64,000 nt of DNA. Source: Symbiodinium natans (lineage: Eukaryota > Sar > Dinophyceae > Suessiales > Symbiodiniaceae). The stretch's first letter is position 1, and each line of letters opens with the position of its first letter. The translations under genes and the position numbers were made by a program. Below, in pieces: positions 31,201 to 43,200 of this stretch. The notes beneath the pieces were generated by a model. The model worked only from the letters and a program-made list of their open reading frames with translations. It was not told the origin of the DNA and made no database searches. The DNA is taken from NCBI GenBank assembly GCA_905221605.1, contig CAJNDS010000458.1, forward strand, positions 298,001 through 362,000, written 5' to 3'.

Positions 31201-34200
31201 TTTTTTCAGGCGGCAAGGCTACAAACCGACGCCGTTTGACCTTTTTTACCCTTATTTCCCACATTTTTCCCTGAAACACGTCACACGACAGCCCAAAAAC
31301 CACGTAGGATTCAGCAAAAACACGCAGGATTTCCAACACGAAAAGTTAGGTTCAACACGGTGTTGAACTTAACTTTTTTTTGGGTCTCTAACTTTTTTGG
31401 GGGTTTTTTTTTGGTCTCTAACTTGTTTTGGGGGTCAGAGTCGCTCGATTTCGGGATCTAAGCCACCCACACCGCACTGCCATGGCCATCATTACTAAAG
31501 CCACCTTTAACTCCCAGATTAAGCCCGAACAGCCAACCGTCCCAACTCTTTCAGCTGCAAACCGCCAAACACAGCTCACATTTGGATTTCAATGGGGAGG
31601 TCTATTTTTTAAAAGGTTTTTTCCGTTTTGCTTTTTGTTTGGCTTCTAAACCCTAAACTCAAAGCCCTAAACCCTAGACCCTAAACCCAAAAAATCAAAT
31701 AACACATCCAACAACGAAGCAAAGACAGTTTCTAAATTGTTGCTCCGTGCAAACAGTTATTGCCCATTTTCAGCGCCGAAAACGGTCACCCGACAGCCGA
31801 AAAAACCAGTAGAGAAACCACCCCGGAAAGTTAGCAACAAGAAATTCAACGCCCGGTGTTGATCTTAAGGGCTTTCACCGGCCTTGACTTTTTGTTCGGC
31901 TCGAGCCATCACATACCGGCTCGAGCCATCACATACCAGAAAAAAGTACAGACGGTGAATTTCGCATGGGTGTGGCACCCGAAAAGTTAGTCGCAAAAAA
32001 CTGTCTGGCAAAATCAGCTACAATAGTTCCAACACCCCATGTTGAACTTAAGGTTTTCACTGACCTTAGCTTTTCTTCGCCTCGAACCAACACCAACCAA
32101 TAGAAATGACAAATAATGCATTTCGCATGGTGGTGGCCGCCCGAAAAGTTCGTAGAAAAACGGCCCTGCAAAATTAGCGACAATACTCTCAACACAGTGT
32201 GTCGAACTTAAGGGTTTCACTGACATTTATGGTGCTTTCGGTTCCAACCAGAAACCGCGGGTGCAACTAGAGCAAATGCGCGTGAGCCCGCTGCAAGCGC
32301 TTAACTTGGAAGCTAAGGTCAGCCATGGCAAGGCTATAGGGGGGTAGGGCTTGCTTCTGGCCAGCTTCTTCGGGAATCTGAGGCTCATGGAGGTTCACGG
32401 GCGGGACGCCGGCCCTTAGCAAACAGCAAAACATGTTGGTTCGCTGCTGTGGGTGTGCAGAGCCTTCAAATGGTTGTTCAGGCCAAAAAAAGCAAGCATG
32501 CACTCCCAACCCCTATCTGAGGAGTTAGCGCCGATTGGTGTCGAACTCACCTTCCCGAAACCTGGTTCGCGAAATTTACCAGTCATAGGTTCAGGGCTCA
32601 AGACTCCATCCCTGAGGCTCAAACTAGCCCAAAAGCCTTGTATAATAAGGCCTTTGGGCCCAAAAAACCCTTCAACAAGAGTCCTTGGAGCCTGGTTTCA
32701 GCATTGAGGCTTCGCAGGCTTGGGGGACCCGGCCAAAAGGTGCATCTCACAGAAGACTCCTTAAAGCCCAAACCCTGACACCCCACATCCTCAACCCTAG
32801 AATCCCAAGCCTTAAGCTGCCCCAAGCCTTCTAAAGCCTGAAGCACCTGAACATTAAGCCCACATCCCAAACCTTAAAGCCTATAGATAAACACGATTAT
32901 AGCTGTGCCCCAAATCCTCATCCGTCTTCGGACCTTCGGCGTTCCAGGTGACACAAATCAGCGCTGCGAGCGAGGCCTGAGAAGACTCAAAACCCGAACC
33001 TTATACTATGTCGAGGACGGAGAGGGCCTTAGAGGGTTTTAAGGTTGTTGATATTCTTGTTGCTCTTTAGGGCTTTGGTTTTGGTTGCTTTATAGGGCTT
33101 TGGGTTTTTTTGTGGAACCTCCTTCGGGGTCCTCAACTGCAACATGGTGACGTCGCCCTTATTGCTTTTGGTTTAGGGCTAAACCCCAGCCTAAGCCCGA
33201 AATTACCCTAAACCTTGCAGTCCTGAATAGGGATTACAGTACCCCCTATTTATTGTGGGGGGAAACATCCCAACCCAAAACCCTAAACCCTAAAGCTTAA
33301 ACCCTAAACCCTAAACCCTAAACCCTAAACCCTAAACCCTAAACCCTAAACCCTAAATAACTTGAAAACCCTAGGATTCTCCCTTTTTGGAAGCCCTGGC
33401 TTTCTCCAGGCCTTCGCAGCCATCACAGCAGGGGGCCGGGTTGCCGCCCGGTGCGAATTCCTCAGGATGAATGTCTCGGGGGGCCTATGACGACCTAAAC
33501 CCCTAAACCCTAAACCCTAAACCCTAAACCCTAAACCCTAAACCCTAAACCCTCTCTTACTATGTATATTTAAACCCTAATGACCTTCGTCGGCAAATGG
33601 TTTTTTTTCCACCCGGGGGGGGGCCCTAAACCCTGACCCCCTTCGTCGGCAAATGGTTTTTTTCCACCCGGGGGGGGGCCCTAAACCCTGACCCCCTTCG
33701 TCGGCAAATGGTTTTTTTCAACCCGAGGGGGGCCCTAAACCCTGACCCCCTTCGTCGGCAAATGGTTTTTTTCCACCGGGGAGGGCCCTAAACCCTGACC
33801 CCCTTCGTCGGCAAATGGTGTTTTTCCACCCGGAAAGGGCCCTAAACCCTGACCCCCTTCGTCGGCAAATGGTTTTTTTCCACCCGGGGGGGCCCAAATG
33901 AGGGGGACCCCAGGATCGGCCCCGGCCCCAGTTCAAAATGCGATTTTTTAGTATTGAAATCGACAATTCTGGGTGGCCTCCTGTTTTCTTGATTTTTGAC
34001 CAAAACCGGGGGGGGGCCCTAAACCCTGACCCCCTTCGTCGGCAAATGGTTTTTTTCCACCCAGAAGGGGGCCCTAAACCCTGACCCCCTTCGTCGGCAA
34101 ATGGTTTTTTTCCACCCGGGGGGGCCCTAAACCCTGACCCCTTCGTCGGCAAATGGTTTTTTCCACCCGGGGGGGCCCTAAACCCTGACCCCCTTCGTCG

Positions 34201-37200
34201 GCAAATGGTTTTTTTCCACCCGGGGGGGGCCCTAAACCCTGACCCCCTTCGTCGGCAAATGTTTTTTTCCACCCGGGGGGGCCCTAAACCCTGACCCCCT
34301 TCGTCGGCAAATGGTTTTTTTCCACCCGGGGGGGCCCTAAACCCTGACCCCCTTCGTCGGCAAATGGTTTTTTCCACCCGGGGAGGGGGGGCCCTAAACC
34401 CTGACCCTCTTCGTCGGCAAATGGTTTTTTCTATTTGGGGCATAGGGTTTAGGGGCTCGTAGGGTTTGGGGCATAGGGTTTAGGGCTAAATTTTGCTCCC
34501 AAAACACCCCAAATGACGGGGACACCAGGATCGGCAAGGGTCCCAGTTATTCAGGGTTTTTTAACCCTCAATTCTGATGACGGGCCACCCCGGCGACCTT
34601 TTCACAGCCTAGTTTTGGTCAAGGGGGGGTCGTATTTTCCAATTTTAAAGGCAAAATAGTCTTCGGAGACCCCCCCTTGCCTCAAACTCCGACCCCCCCT
34701 TGAGAGAGAAAGTTTGCCTCCAAAAACACCCCAAATGAGGGGGACCCCAGGATCGGCCCGGGTCCCAGTTAAAAATGCTATTTTTTAGTACTGAAATCGA
34801 CGGTTGTGGGTGGGCTCTCGTTTTCTGGATTTTTGACCAAAACCGAGCCTTCACCGATCGGGCTTCTAAACCGTAGGGTTTAGGGCCCTAAGAGCATAAA
34901 GGGCTTATTGCGGGCCTTAGATTAGATTTCGGGTTTTAGGTCCGTTAAAAACTAAAATATTTTGGACCAATTGGACTTTGAGCTTTAAGCCTACCGGGAA
35001 AGTATTGAGTGAACTTTATATTTTCTCAATGTTATGGGTTTCTTGGGTGGGTGGGATTTTTTTCCAACGCTTGACAAGCTGCTTGACTAGTGAATGCTCG
35101 AACTTGAGATGCTGAACCCTAAACCCTAAACCCTAAACCCTAACCCCTAAACCCTAACCCCTAACCCCTAAACCCTAAACCCTAAACCCTAAACCCTAAA
35201 CCCTAAACCCTAAACCCTAAACCCTAAACCCTAAACCCTAAACCCTAAACCCTAAACCCTAAACCCTAAACCCTAAACCCTAACCCTAAACCCTAAACCC
35301 TATAAGCCCTATACCCTCAACCCATGTGGTTCCCTTTTTGCGGGGAGGGGGGAGGTGGAAAAGTCGGGGAGGGTGGGGGGTTCTGGGAAATCTCAAGCCT
35401 TTCTCTCACTACCCGAACCCAGAAGGTCCATTTGTAGTAGTATTATGGAATCAGGTACCCCAGGAAACCCTGTTCAGCATGGTTTTTGGATCCCAACTTC
35501 CAGAACAGTACTACAAATGGAACCTCTGGGCAAACCCTAAACCCTAAACCCCAAACCCCTAACCCCTAAACCCTAAACCCTAGCCCCTAAACCCTAAACC
35601 CTAAACCCTAAACCCTAAACCCTAAACCCTAAACCCTAAACCCTAAACCCTAAACCCTAAACCCTAAACCCTAAACCCTAAACCCTAAGCCTTCCACCTT
35701 GGATTCCAGGTCACTTGGGGCCGCGCGGAATGGGGCGGCAACAGCAGCGCTGTCCAGGACTTCACCTTCACGGCTTAGGGTTTAGGGCTTAGGGCTTAGG
35801 GTTTAGGGTTTAGGGTCCAAGTTTGGACCCTCTTCCATCTATTCAGTTCCCTCTTCTCTCTCCGCCACAGGAACCTGCTAACACGCCTCTCGACCCCTGA
35901 GACCCTTTAAGGACAGTCCGAAACCGTACATACCCAGACCTCAAAGACCAAGCCTGGACAGAAAAGGAGTCCTGATCGTTATGGGCTGCCAGGGTTTGGG
36001 GTTCTGCTCTTGACCCTAAACCCTAAGCCCTAAGCCCTAAACCCTAAACCCTAAACCCTAAACCTAGACCCTAAACCCTAAACCCGACTTTGCGCCAGGA
36101 GCATTTGTCAGACGTGGTGGCCATCGCAGGCCTTTTGATACCGGGCTTGGGGGGCAGGGGCTTGAACATGATTACACCTGTTGGCTGGGCGTTTAGAAGC
36201 TTGCATGCAGACCATGTCAGGTTCTAACCCATGTCCCCCCCCCCCCCACCTAGGACCAACTCACCAGAACCCACTTCTTACTAACCACAGACCATAGGAT
36301 GAACCCCCTAAACCCCAAACCCTAAACCCTACACCCTAAACACTAGAAGAACCGTAGGTAGAGAAACCATAGACGGAGAGGCCCAGGGGACGGCAAACGC
36401 ATCCATCGAAGCCTCACTCAGCAGAACGCTTATAAAGAAGCTTGTGGAGAGCCTTTGCAATCTTAGGCGTTTAGGGTTTTTAGGGTTTAGGGTTTAGGGT
36501 TCAGGGTTTAGGGTGTAGCAGAAACAGACGAGCCCCACACAGCATGACCTGCTGGGCAACTGGGCAAGTTCCATAATCGCAATCTACAACGCACCCAAAC
36601 TCCCCACATCTTCATAATGATGTATTCAGATGTCCCGCACCCTGAAGGCCCGAAACCCCTTAAGAGACCCTGAGCCGGCGCTAGCCCCCATGAGAGGAAA
36701 AAACCCCTCGAAGAGAGGGTTGACGGTTCACACCTGTGACTCTACATTCGCCTGCAGTTTCTGTCGCAGTCTTGCAGACAATTCGAAACCCTAAACCCTA
36801 AGCCCTAAACCCTAAACCCTAAATCCTTAGCCCTAAACCCTAAACCCTAAACCCTAAACCCTAAACCCTAAACCCTAAACCCTAAACCCTAAACCCTAAA
36901 CCCTAAAGCCCTGCCAGGCTCCAGCCGCGCCTTCGCTGCGCTGCGGGGCGACGGCCGGATCGTGGCCTGGGGTGACCCAGCAGCTTGGACCAAAGTCGAT
37001 TTAGGATGAAGCGCTTTTAGGGTTTAGGGTTTAGGGTTTAGGGTTTAGGGTTAGGGTTTAGCTCACTCTCATGGCTTGGTAGCCCAGTGGTACCCTTTAC
37101 CCTTTTTTTTGGCGTTCTGGGTTCCCTTATAAAGTAGCCAACCAAAAAATGGGTGCTCTTACTAGAATATGGTTACAGGGCTACGAGGATGGCGATTTAG

Positions 37201-40200
37201 GATGAAGCGTTTAGGGTTTTGGGACAAATGATGTGTTTTTTGGGTTAATTAAGTACTGTACCCCCTAAACCCCTTTTTGTTCCCCTAAAGATGGTTCTTG
37301 AATCCTCGGCCCTCCCCCTGGAAGATGCACCAAAAAGACAAATCGAAGGCGGCTATAGCTGGGGGTCACGTAGAAGACCAGAATAGAACCGCTAGATAGA
37401 ACAAACCAGAGCATCAGACAGAACGCTTGCAACACACAGCTTCCGCCCCAAGCTCGCCATGCCAGGGGGAATCTAAACGAATCTAAACCCCAACCCCTTC
37501 AGACCTCAATCACATTGAGCGTACGGACCCTTAGCCCTAAACCCTATGTCCTAACCCCAATCTCCACTCGGCAACCGATCTCCTTGCAGGAGTTTGGTGG
37601 GGACCTCACGATTGCTGCGAAGAGGCAGCACCCTCCTTTGAACCCTGAACCCTGAACCCCTAAACCCCACAACCCCTGAAGCCCGACAGTCGTGAAATGC
37701 CAGGCATTCGGGTTGAGGGCCAGGCGTTTTAAGGTTTAGGGGTTTTAAGGTTCAGCGTTCAAGGACAGGCTCTGTCTTCTCTAACTTGACCCCACCCACC
37801 CTTCCATGAGGGAGCGCGTAAGAACAGGGAAGCCCCACCCCACCTGCCTCCCAGCAAGGAAGGGGGGCAACAATGGTGGAGAACTGGAAGCCCTGCTGGA
37901 AAGTTTACGGGTAGAGAACAAAAAGCCCCGAGGCTCCCTAACATCCAGATAGAAGTCGGGTTAGATTGCAGCTTGTAAGAGATGTCATAGTACAGGTACG
38001 TGCTTGGTGTATAGCTCCCTTGTAAGTGCACTTTGTACCTAGCTATGGGCCTTGAAGTATGGGATGGTCCCTGTTTGGGGTATACTTCGCCGCATTCAAG
38101 CTGGACTTAGAGACCTTCTAAGCCCTGTAAGGCGTACCTTACTGGGGAAGCCTACTATTTGGGGACTATATTCGGGGCCTCTTATACTCGGAAACCTCCT
38201 ATTTGACCCGAGAACCCTAAACCCTAAACCCTAAACCCAAGAAGGCTCACCTCAGTTCGCCGCCTGGTCGCCTCCAACGGCGCTTTTGCCGCGCTGCTGA
38301 CGTGCCGAGGCCGGGCTGCTTGCGGTTGAGGTTTAGGGTTTAGGGTTTAGGGTTTGGGGTTTAGGGTTTAGGGTTTAGGGTTTGGGGCTTTAGGGGTTAG
38401 GGGTTCGGGGTTGGGGGTTGAGGGGTATAAGGCCGTTGGCAGTATTTACAGATTTTTAGACCCCAATGTAGGTTTTATTTACATGATTACTTGGAGGTTG
38501 ATGGGTCCATTTGTAGTAACTATTATGGAATTCGGTACCCCAAAAAAACCATACTAAGTAGGATTTTAGTTTTGGTGTACGCCTATTTCCATAATCGTAC
38601 TACAAAAGGACCCTCTAGGAATGGCAACCCTGGAAACATCAACCCATCAAGAGGTTAGGGTTTGGGGTTGAGGGTTCTTCGTGGGGTTTAGGGTTTCGGA
38701 ATTTGTAAAGGGCTTAAAGGTTTTGGGCTTGGTCGTGAAGCTACGTAGGTGTATAGTTGGCGGAGAACGAAGACCCTCGGACCACAGAGTCCCCCGGATT
38801 TCAAACCGTTGAATTCCAATGCCCAACCCTCACCTCCACGCCCTGCACCCCAAACTCTCCACTGCGTTCGGCGGCAACCCCTAAACACTCCACCCAAACC
38901 CTAAGCACCTAAGCCCTTAGAATCCCAATAGCCCTAGACCCTGAGTCTCAGCCCACGTCCTTGCAAATGAGAAGCCCTTGAACTTGAACCCCCTTTACGC
39001 CCTTAGGGACCTAAATCCCTAAAGAATATATGTCTCCCAAGTAGTGGGAAGGAGGCACCTCGTATCCCCCTCCCATACACACCCTTCAAGGGACGCAAGG
39101 GATAAACTGGGGGGGTTGGCGAAGTAGGGGACCCGAATATAGACCCCCAAATGTTAGGATTCCCTTAGAATCAGGACCCCAATCAGCTATCCTTAATTTC
39201 GGAAACCCCCATATATGGTACCGAGTTTCCTCAGTCCCTCAGTCCCTCAACCCTAAACCCTAAACCCTAAGCCCTAAACCCTAAACCCTAAACCCTAAAC
39301 CCTAAACCCTAAACCCTAAACCCTAGACCCTAGACCCTAGACCCTAAGTCAAGGCTTGCAGCCCTCGCAGGTGTCACGACTTGGGGGGATCCTCAGTGGG
39401 GCGGAGACTGCTCAGCTGCAGCGGCTGACCTGGAGGCCTTGGGCTGGAGGGGCTTCGGAGTTGGGGTTTAGGGTTTAGGGTTTCCGGTTTAGGGTATAGG
39501 GTTTTTGGGTTTTGGGTTTAGGATTTAGGGTATAGGGTTTTTTGGGGGGTTTAGGGTTCAGCTTATAGGGTTTTTGGGTTTAGGGTTTAGGGTTAGGATT
39601 TTCTAGGGGCCAAAATGTGGGGGCGGGGGGGGGGGGGTTGAGGATTTAGGGATACAGCTAGGGTACAGGGAGCAGTGCCCTCAAAACGCCAGCGAAAGTA
39701 CTTGCAGGCCTTCCTCCATGGCTCCCTGATCCCTAAACCCTAAACCCTAAACCCTAAACCCTAAACCCATAAACCCTAAACCCTAAACCCTGCTTACGGT
39801 TCTTCAGGGGACCCACGAGCTGCCCCAACGCTCAGGAGGTAGAGTCCATCGCCGCCTCAGACGCAGCCTTTGCCGCGTTGCGTACGGATGGCACAGCCGC
39901 TGGGCGGCAAGGGTTTATAGGGTTTAGGGTTCAGGCTTTCGGAATTAGGGTTTAGGGTTCACTGCCTTGGTTGGTTCTGTCGCCCCCTAAACCCTGTCAA
40001 CTTTGATACCTCAAGTCCTGAACCCTAGTAGCCCTTGTAGTAAATCCTGCATAGTTCGTCTAAGCCGACTTCTACACGCTGAACTTGTTAAAACCCAACA
40101 TGCTGTGAAAGCAGCGTCTCGAGGAGGGTTAAGAAGGTGAGGGTTAGGGTTTCTGAGTTTAGGGTTTGAGGCGTATGGTTTAGGGTTTTGACATGATAAA

Positions 40201-43200
40201 AGGGTTTCGGGCTCTGGGTTTTGAACGTAAGGTTTAGGGCTTAGGGCTTTGAGTTGAGGGTTTAGGGTTTTGACTGCAGGGTTGAGGATCAAAGCCCTAC
40301 TTAACACCCTAAACCCTAAACCCTAAACCCTAAACCCCTTAAGCCGGGTGCTTCCCTCGCTTCCCTCGCTTCCCTCCAAGGTCGTGACTTGGGGCCACCG
40401 TGGCCGGGGGGGTGACTGCGGATCCCTGAGGCAGCACGGCGAGAACGCTCAAAGTTGTCGGTCTGGCAGGAGCCCTAAACCCTAAACCCTAAACCCTAAA
40501 CCCTAAACCCTAAACCCTAAACCCTAAACCCTAAACCCTAAACCCTAAACCCTAAACCCTAAACCCTAAACCCTAAACCCTAAACCCACCCTTTTTTTGG
40601 TTGTAAGAGGACCATGTTTAGGAATATTTTTGAGAGGGTCTTAAGGGCCATCTTTGTAACCCTAAGCCGTAGAAAAATGGAAGAGCTTGTTGTGTAGGGA
40701 GCCTTTCGATAGAGGCCCCACATATATCCCGAACTTATCGAAGCAACCGACACCAGCAACACAAGTCTACAAATTCGATTATAATCTACGAGCCCTAAGC
40801 TCCAAGGACAATCCCCAAAATAAGCTCCCTAAACCCAAAAACATGCCGAAACCGCAGCTCCCAATAACCCTACACCCTAACCCTAAACCCTAAACCCTAA
40901 ACCCTAAACCCTAAACCCTAAACCCTAAACCCTAAACCCTAAACCCTAAACCCTAAACCCTAAACCCTAAACCCTAAACCCTAAGCCTGTAGTAAAGGTC
41001 CCAGCTCCACGACGTGCGGCAGATCGTCGGCTCGAGCAAAGCTTTCGCCGCGCTCCGCGGGGATGGCGAGGCGGTTTAGGGTTAGGGGTTTAGGGTTTAG
41101 GGTTTAGGGTTTAGGGTTTGGGGTTTCGGGTTTAGGGTTTAGGGTTTAGGGTTTGGTGTTTAGGGTTTAGGGTTTGGGGTTTGGGGTTTAGGGTTTGGGG
41201 TTTGGGGTTTAGGGTTTAGGGTTTCGGGTTTAGGGTTTAGGGTTAGGGGTTTAGGGTTTAGGGTTTCGGGTTTAGGGTTTAGGGTTTAGGGCTTGGGGTT
41301 TAGGGTTTGGGGTTTAGGGTTTAGGGTTTAGGGCTTAGGGCTTAGGGCTTAGGGTTTTTAGGACTTCGGGTTTTTTTAGGGTTTAGGGCTTGTTGGGGTT
41401 GAGGTTTGTTAGGGTTTAGGTATGAGGGTTTAGCGTTTAGGCTTGCTTAGGGTTTGGGTTTGGTTGTTGGGTTTAGAGCTCTTTAGGTTTAGGGTTTTGG
41501 GTTTTGGGTTCAGGGTTTTAGGGTGTGGGCTTGCCCCCGGAACAAGGTATTCTGCAGGTTTTTGGGTTTTGGGTTTTTTTAGGGTTTAGGGTTTGTTGGT
41601 GTCTTGGGTCAGGGCTTAGGGTTTAGGGCTTATACTAGGGGGGTCCGAAACCCCTCCCCCTTAAGAGCTTTGAGGGGGCTTTGGCGGGGTGAGATACCGC
41701 CCTGAACCGTTGCCCTATACATGGCAATTAGAAATGTGCAGGGATATAAGGTACCTAATTCCGTCTTCCCTACCAGGAAGCAGTAAGTTTAGGTTTTAGG
41801 TTGTTTGGAGGGAGCTACCAGTAGAGGTTTAGTTTCAACAGCGGTATTTGACGGCTGTGCAGTTGACAGGCTGGTTTGGGTCAGGTTGTTGTATAGCTGT
41901 GGAGTGTTGTCATTCACCAACCCTGGACTTTGCGAAGATGAGAGCTTCGGGTTTAGGGTTTCGGGTTTAGGCTTTAGGGTTAAGGGTTTAGAGGGCTCCC
42001 CGGCGAGGTGGTCTGCTGGGGCCGTATCGACACCGAGCTAGACGCGGCAATCCAGTGCCGGGACGTCCAGGAATACCTTCATGATGCCACTCGTCCTCTA
42101 GGCTCACTCTTGGGGTTTAGGGTTGAGGGGTTGAGGAGTTAAGGGGTTGAGGGGTTGAGGAGTTGAGGGGTTGAGGGGTTGACGGGTTGAGGGGTTGCGG
42201 GGTTGAGGGGTTGAGGGGTTGAGGGGTTGACGGGTTGACGGGTTGACGGGTTGAGGGGTTGAGGGGTTGAGGGGTTGAGGGGTTGAGGGGTTGAGGGGTT
42301 GAGGGGTTGAGGGTTGAGGGTTGAGGGTTGAGGGGAGTGGAGCCGACTAGCTTCCGGTCGCAGGATCCCGAAACGTAATTTTAAAGCAGCAAGCTGTGAA
42401 AGACAAGGGCTCCGAGCTAGGATCTCCCTTGCTCTTTTCAGGCGCATTCCTTAGAAACGTCCGCCCCAAGGGTCTCTAGTTTTTGGTTGGGAAGCCCTGA
42501 ACCCTAAACCTTAAACCCTAGACCCTAAACCCTAGACCCTGCATGGAGCTCTTAGTCCTCTAGGTCCAGCAACTGGCCGCCTCGAATCGGGCCTTTGCCG
42601 CCATTTGCGGCGACGGAAGTCTGGCGACTCTTCGGCTTACGGGGATGAAAGGAGCCTCGAAGTTGGGTTGGGGGCCCAGTTTGGGGTTTAGGGTTTAGGG
42701 TTTAGGGTTTAGGGTTTAGGGTTTAGGGTTTAGAAGTCGGATTTAGGGTGTAGAGGGTTTAGAGAGTTTTGTGAGGGTTTTGTGAGGGTTTTGTGAGAGT
42801 TTTGTGAGGGGCTTTCGAAGGTTTTTGGGAGGGATTTTGAGGGTTTTGCAAAAACCCTAAACCCGAAACCCTAAACCCCAAAGCCCTATGAGCCCGTTGA
42901 AGGGGGCTCTCAACTAGAGGTGACGTGGGGAGCTCCTGAGTATGGAGGCGACAGCAGCAAGGCCCGAGGTTTAGGGTTTAGGGTTGAGGGTTTAGGGTTT
43001 AGGGCTTGGCTGCTTTCAAAGGGCTGGGGAAGAGTTGCCTGGTGTTGTAAAGGTTTTGAGGGTTTTGAGGAGGCTTAGTAGATTTCGGGGGATTGGGGGT
43101 TCAGGGTTCCCGTACTTTTGTATCGCTGGCGATGAGGGACCGACAACCTGACTTACAGTGCTGAGCACGATTTGGAATTTCATATCTCTACTTATGGCGG

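Noticed and set aside
32416-32622. C2H2 zinc finger in the right palindrome arm (minus strand)
   Set aside because: Only one of the two required Cys and an irregular His pair are present, and the left-arm homologue is broken by stops.
33718-34443. 241-codon minus-strand protein
   Set aside because: It is translated minisatellite: a ~17-residue unit repeated with T- and G-run length changes, without independent coding evidence.
42139-42447. Pro/Ser/Thr repeat protein on the minus strand
   Set aside because: It is the translation of the TTGAGGGG octamer array.
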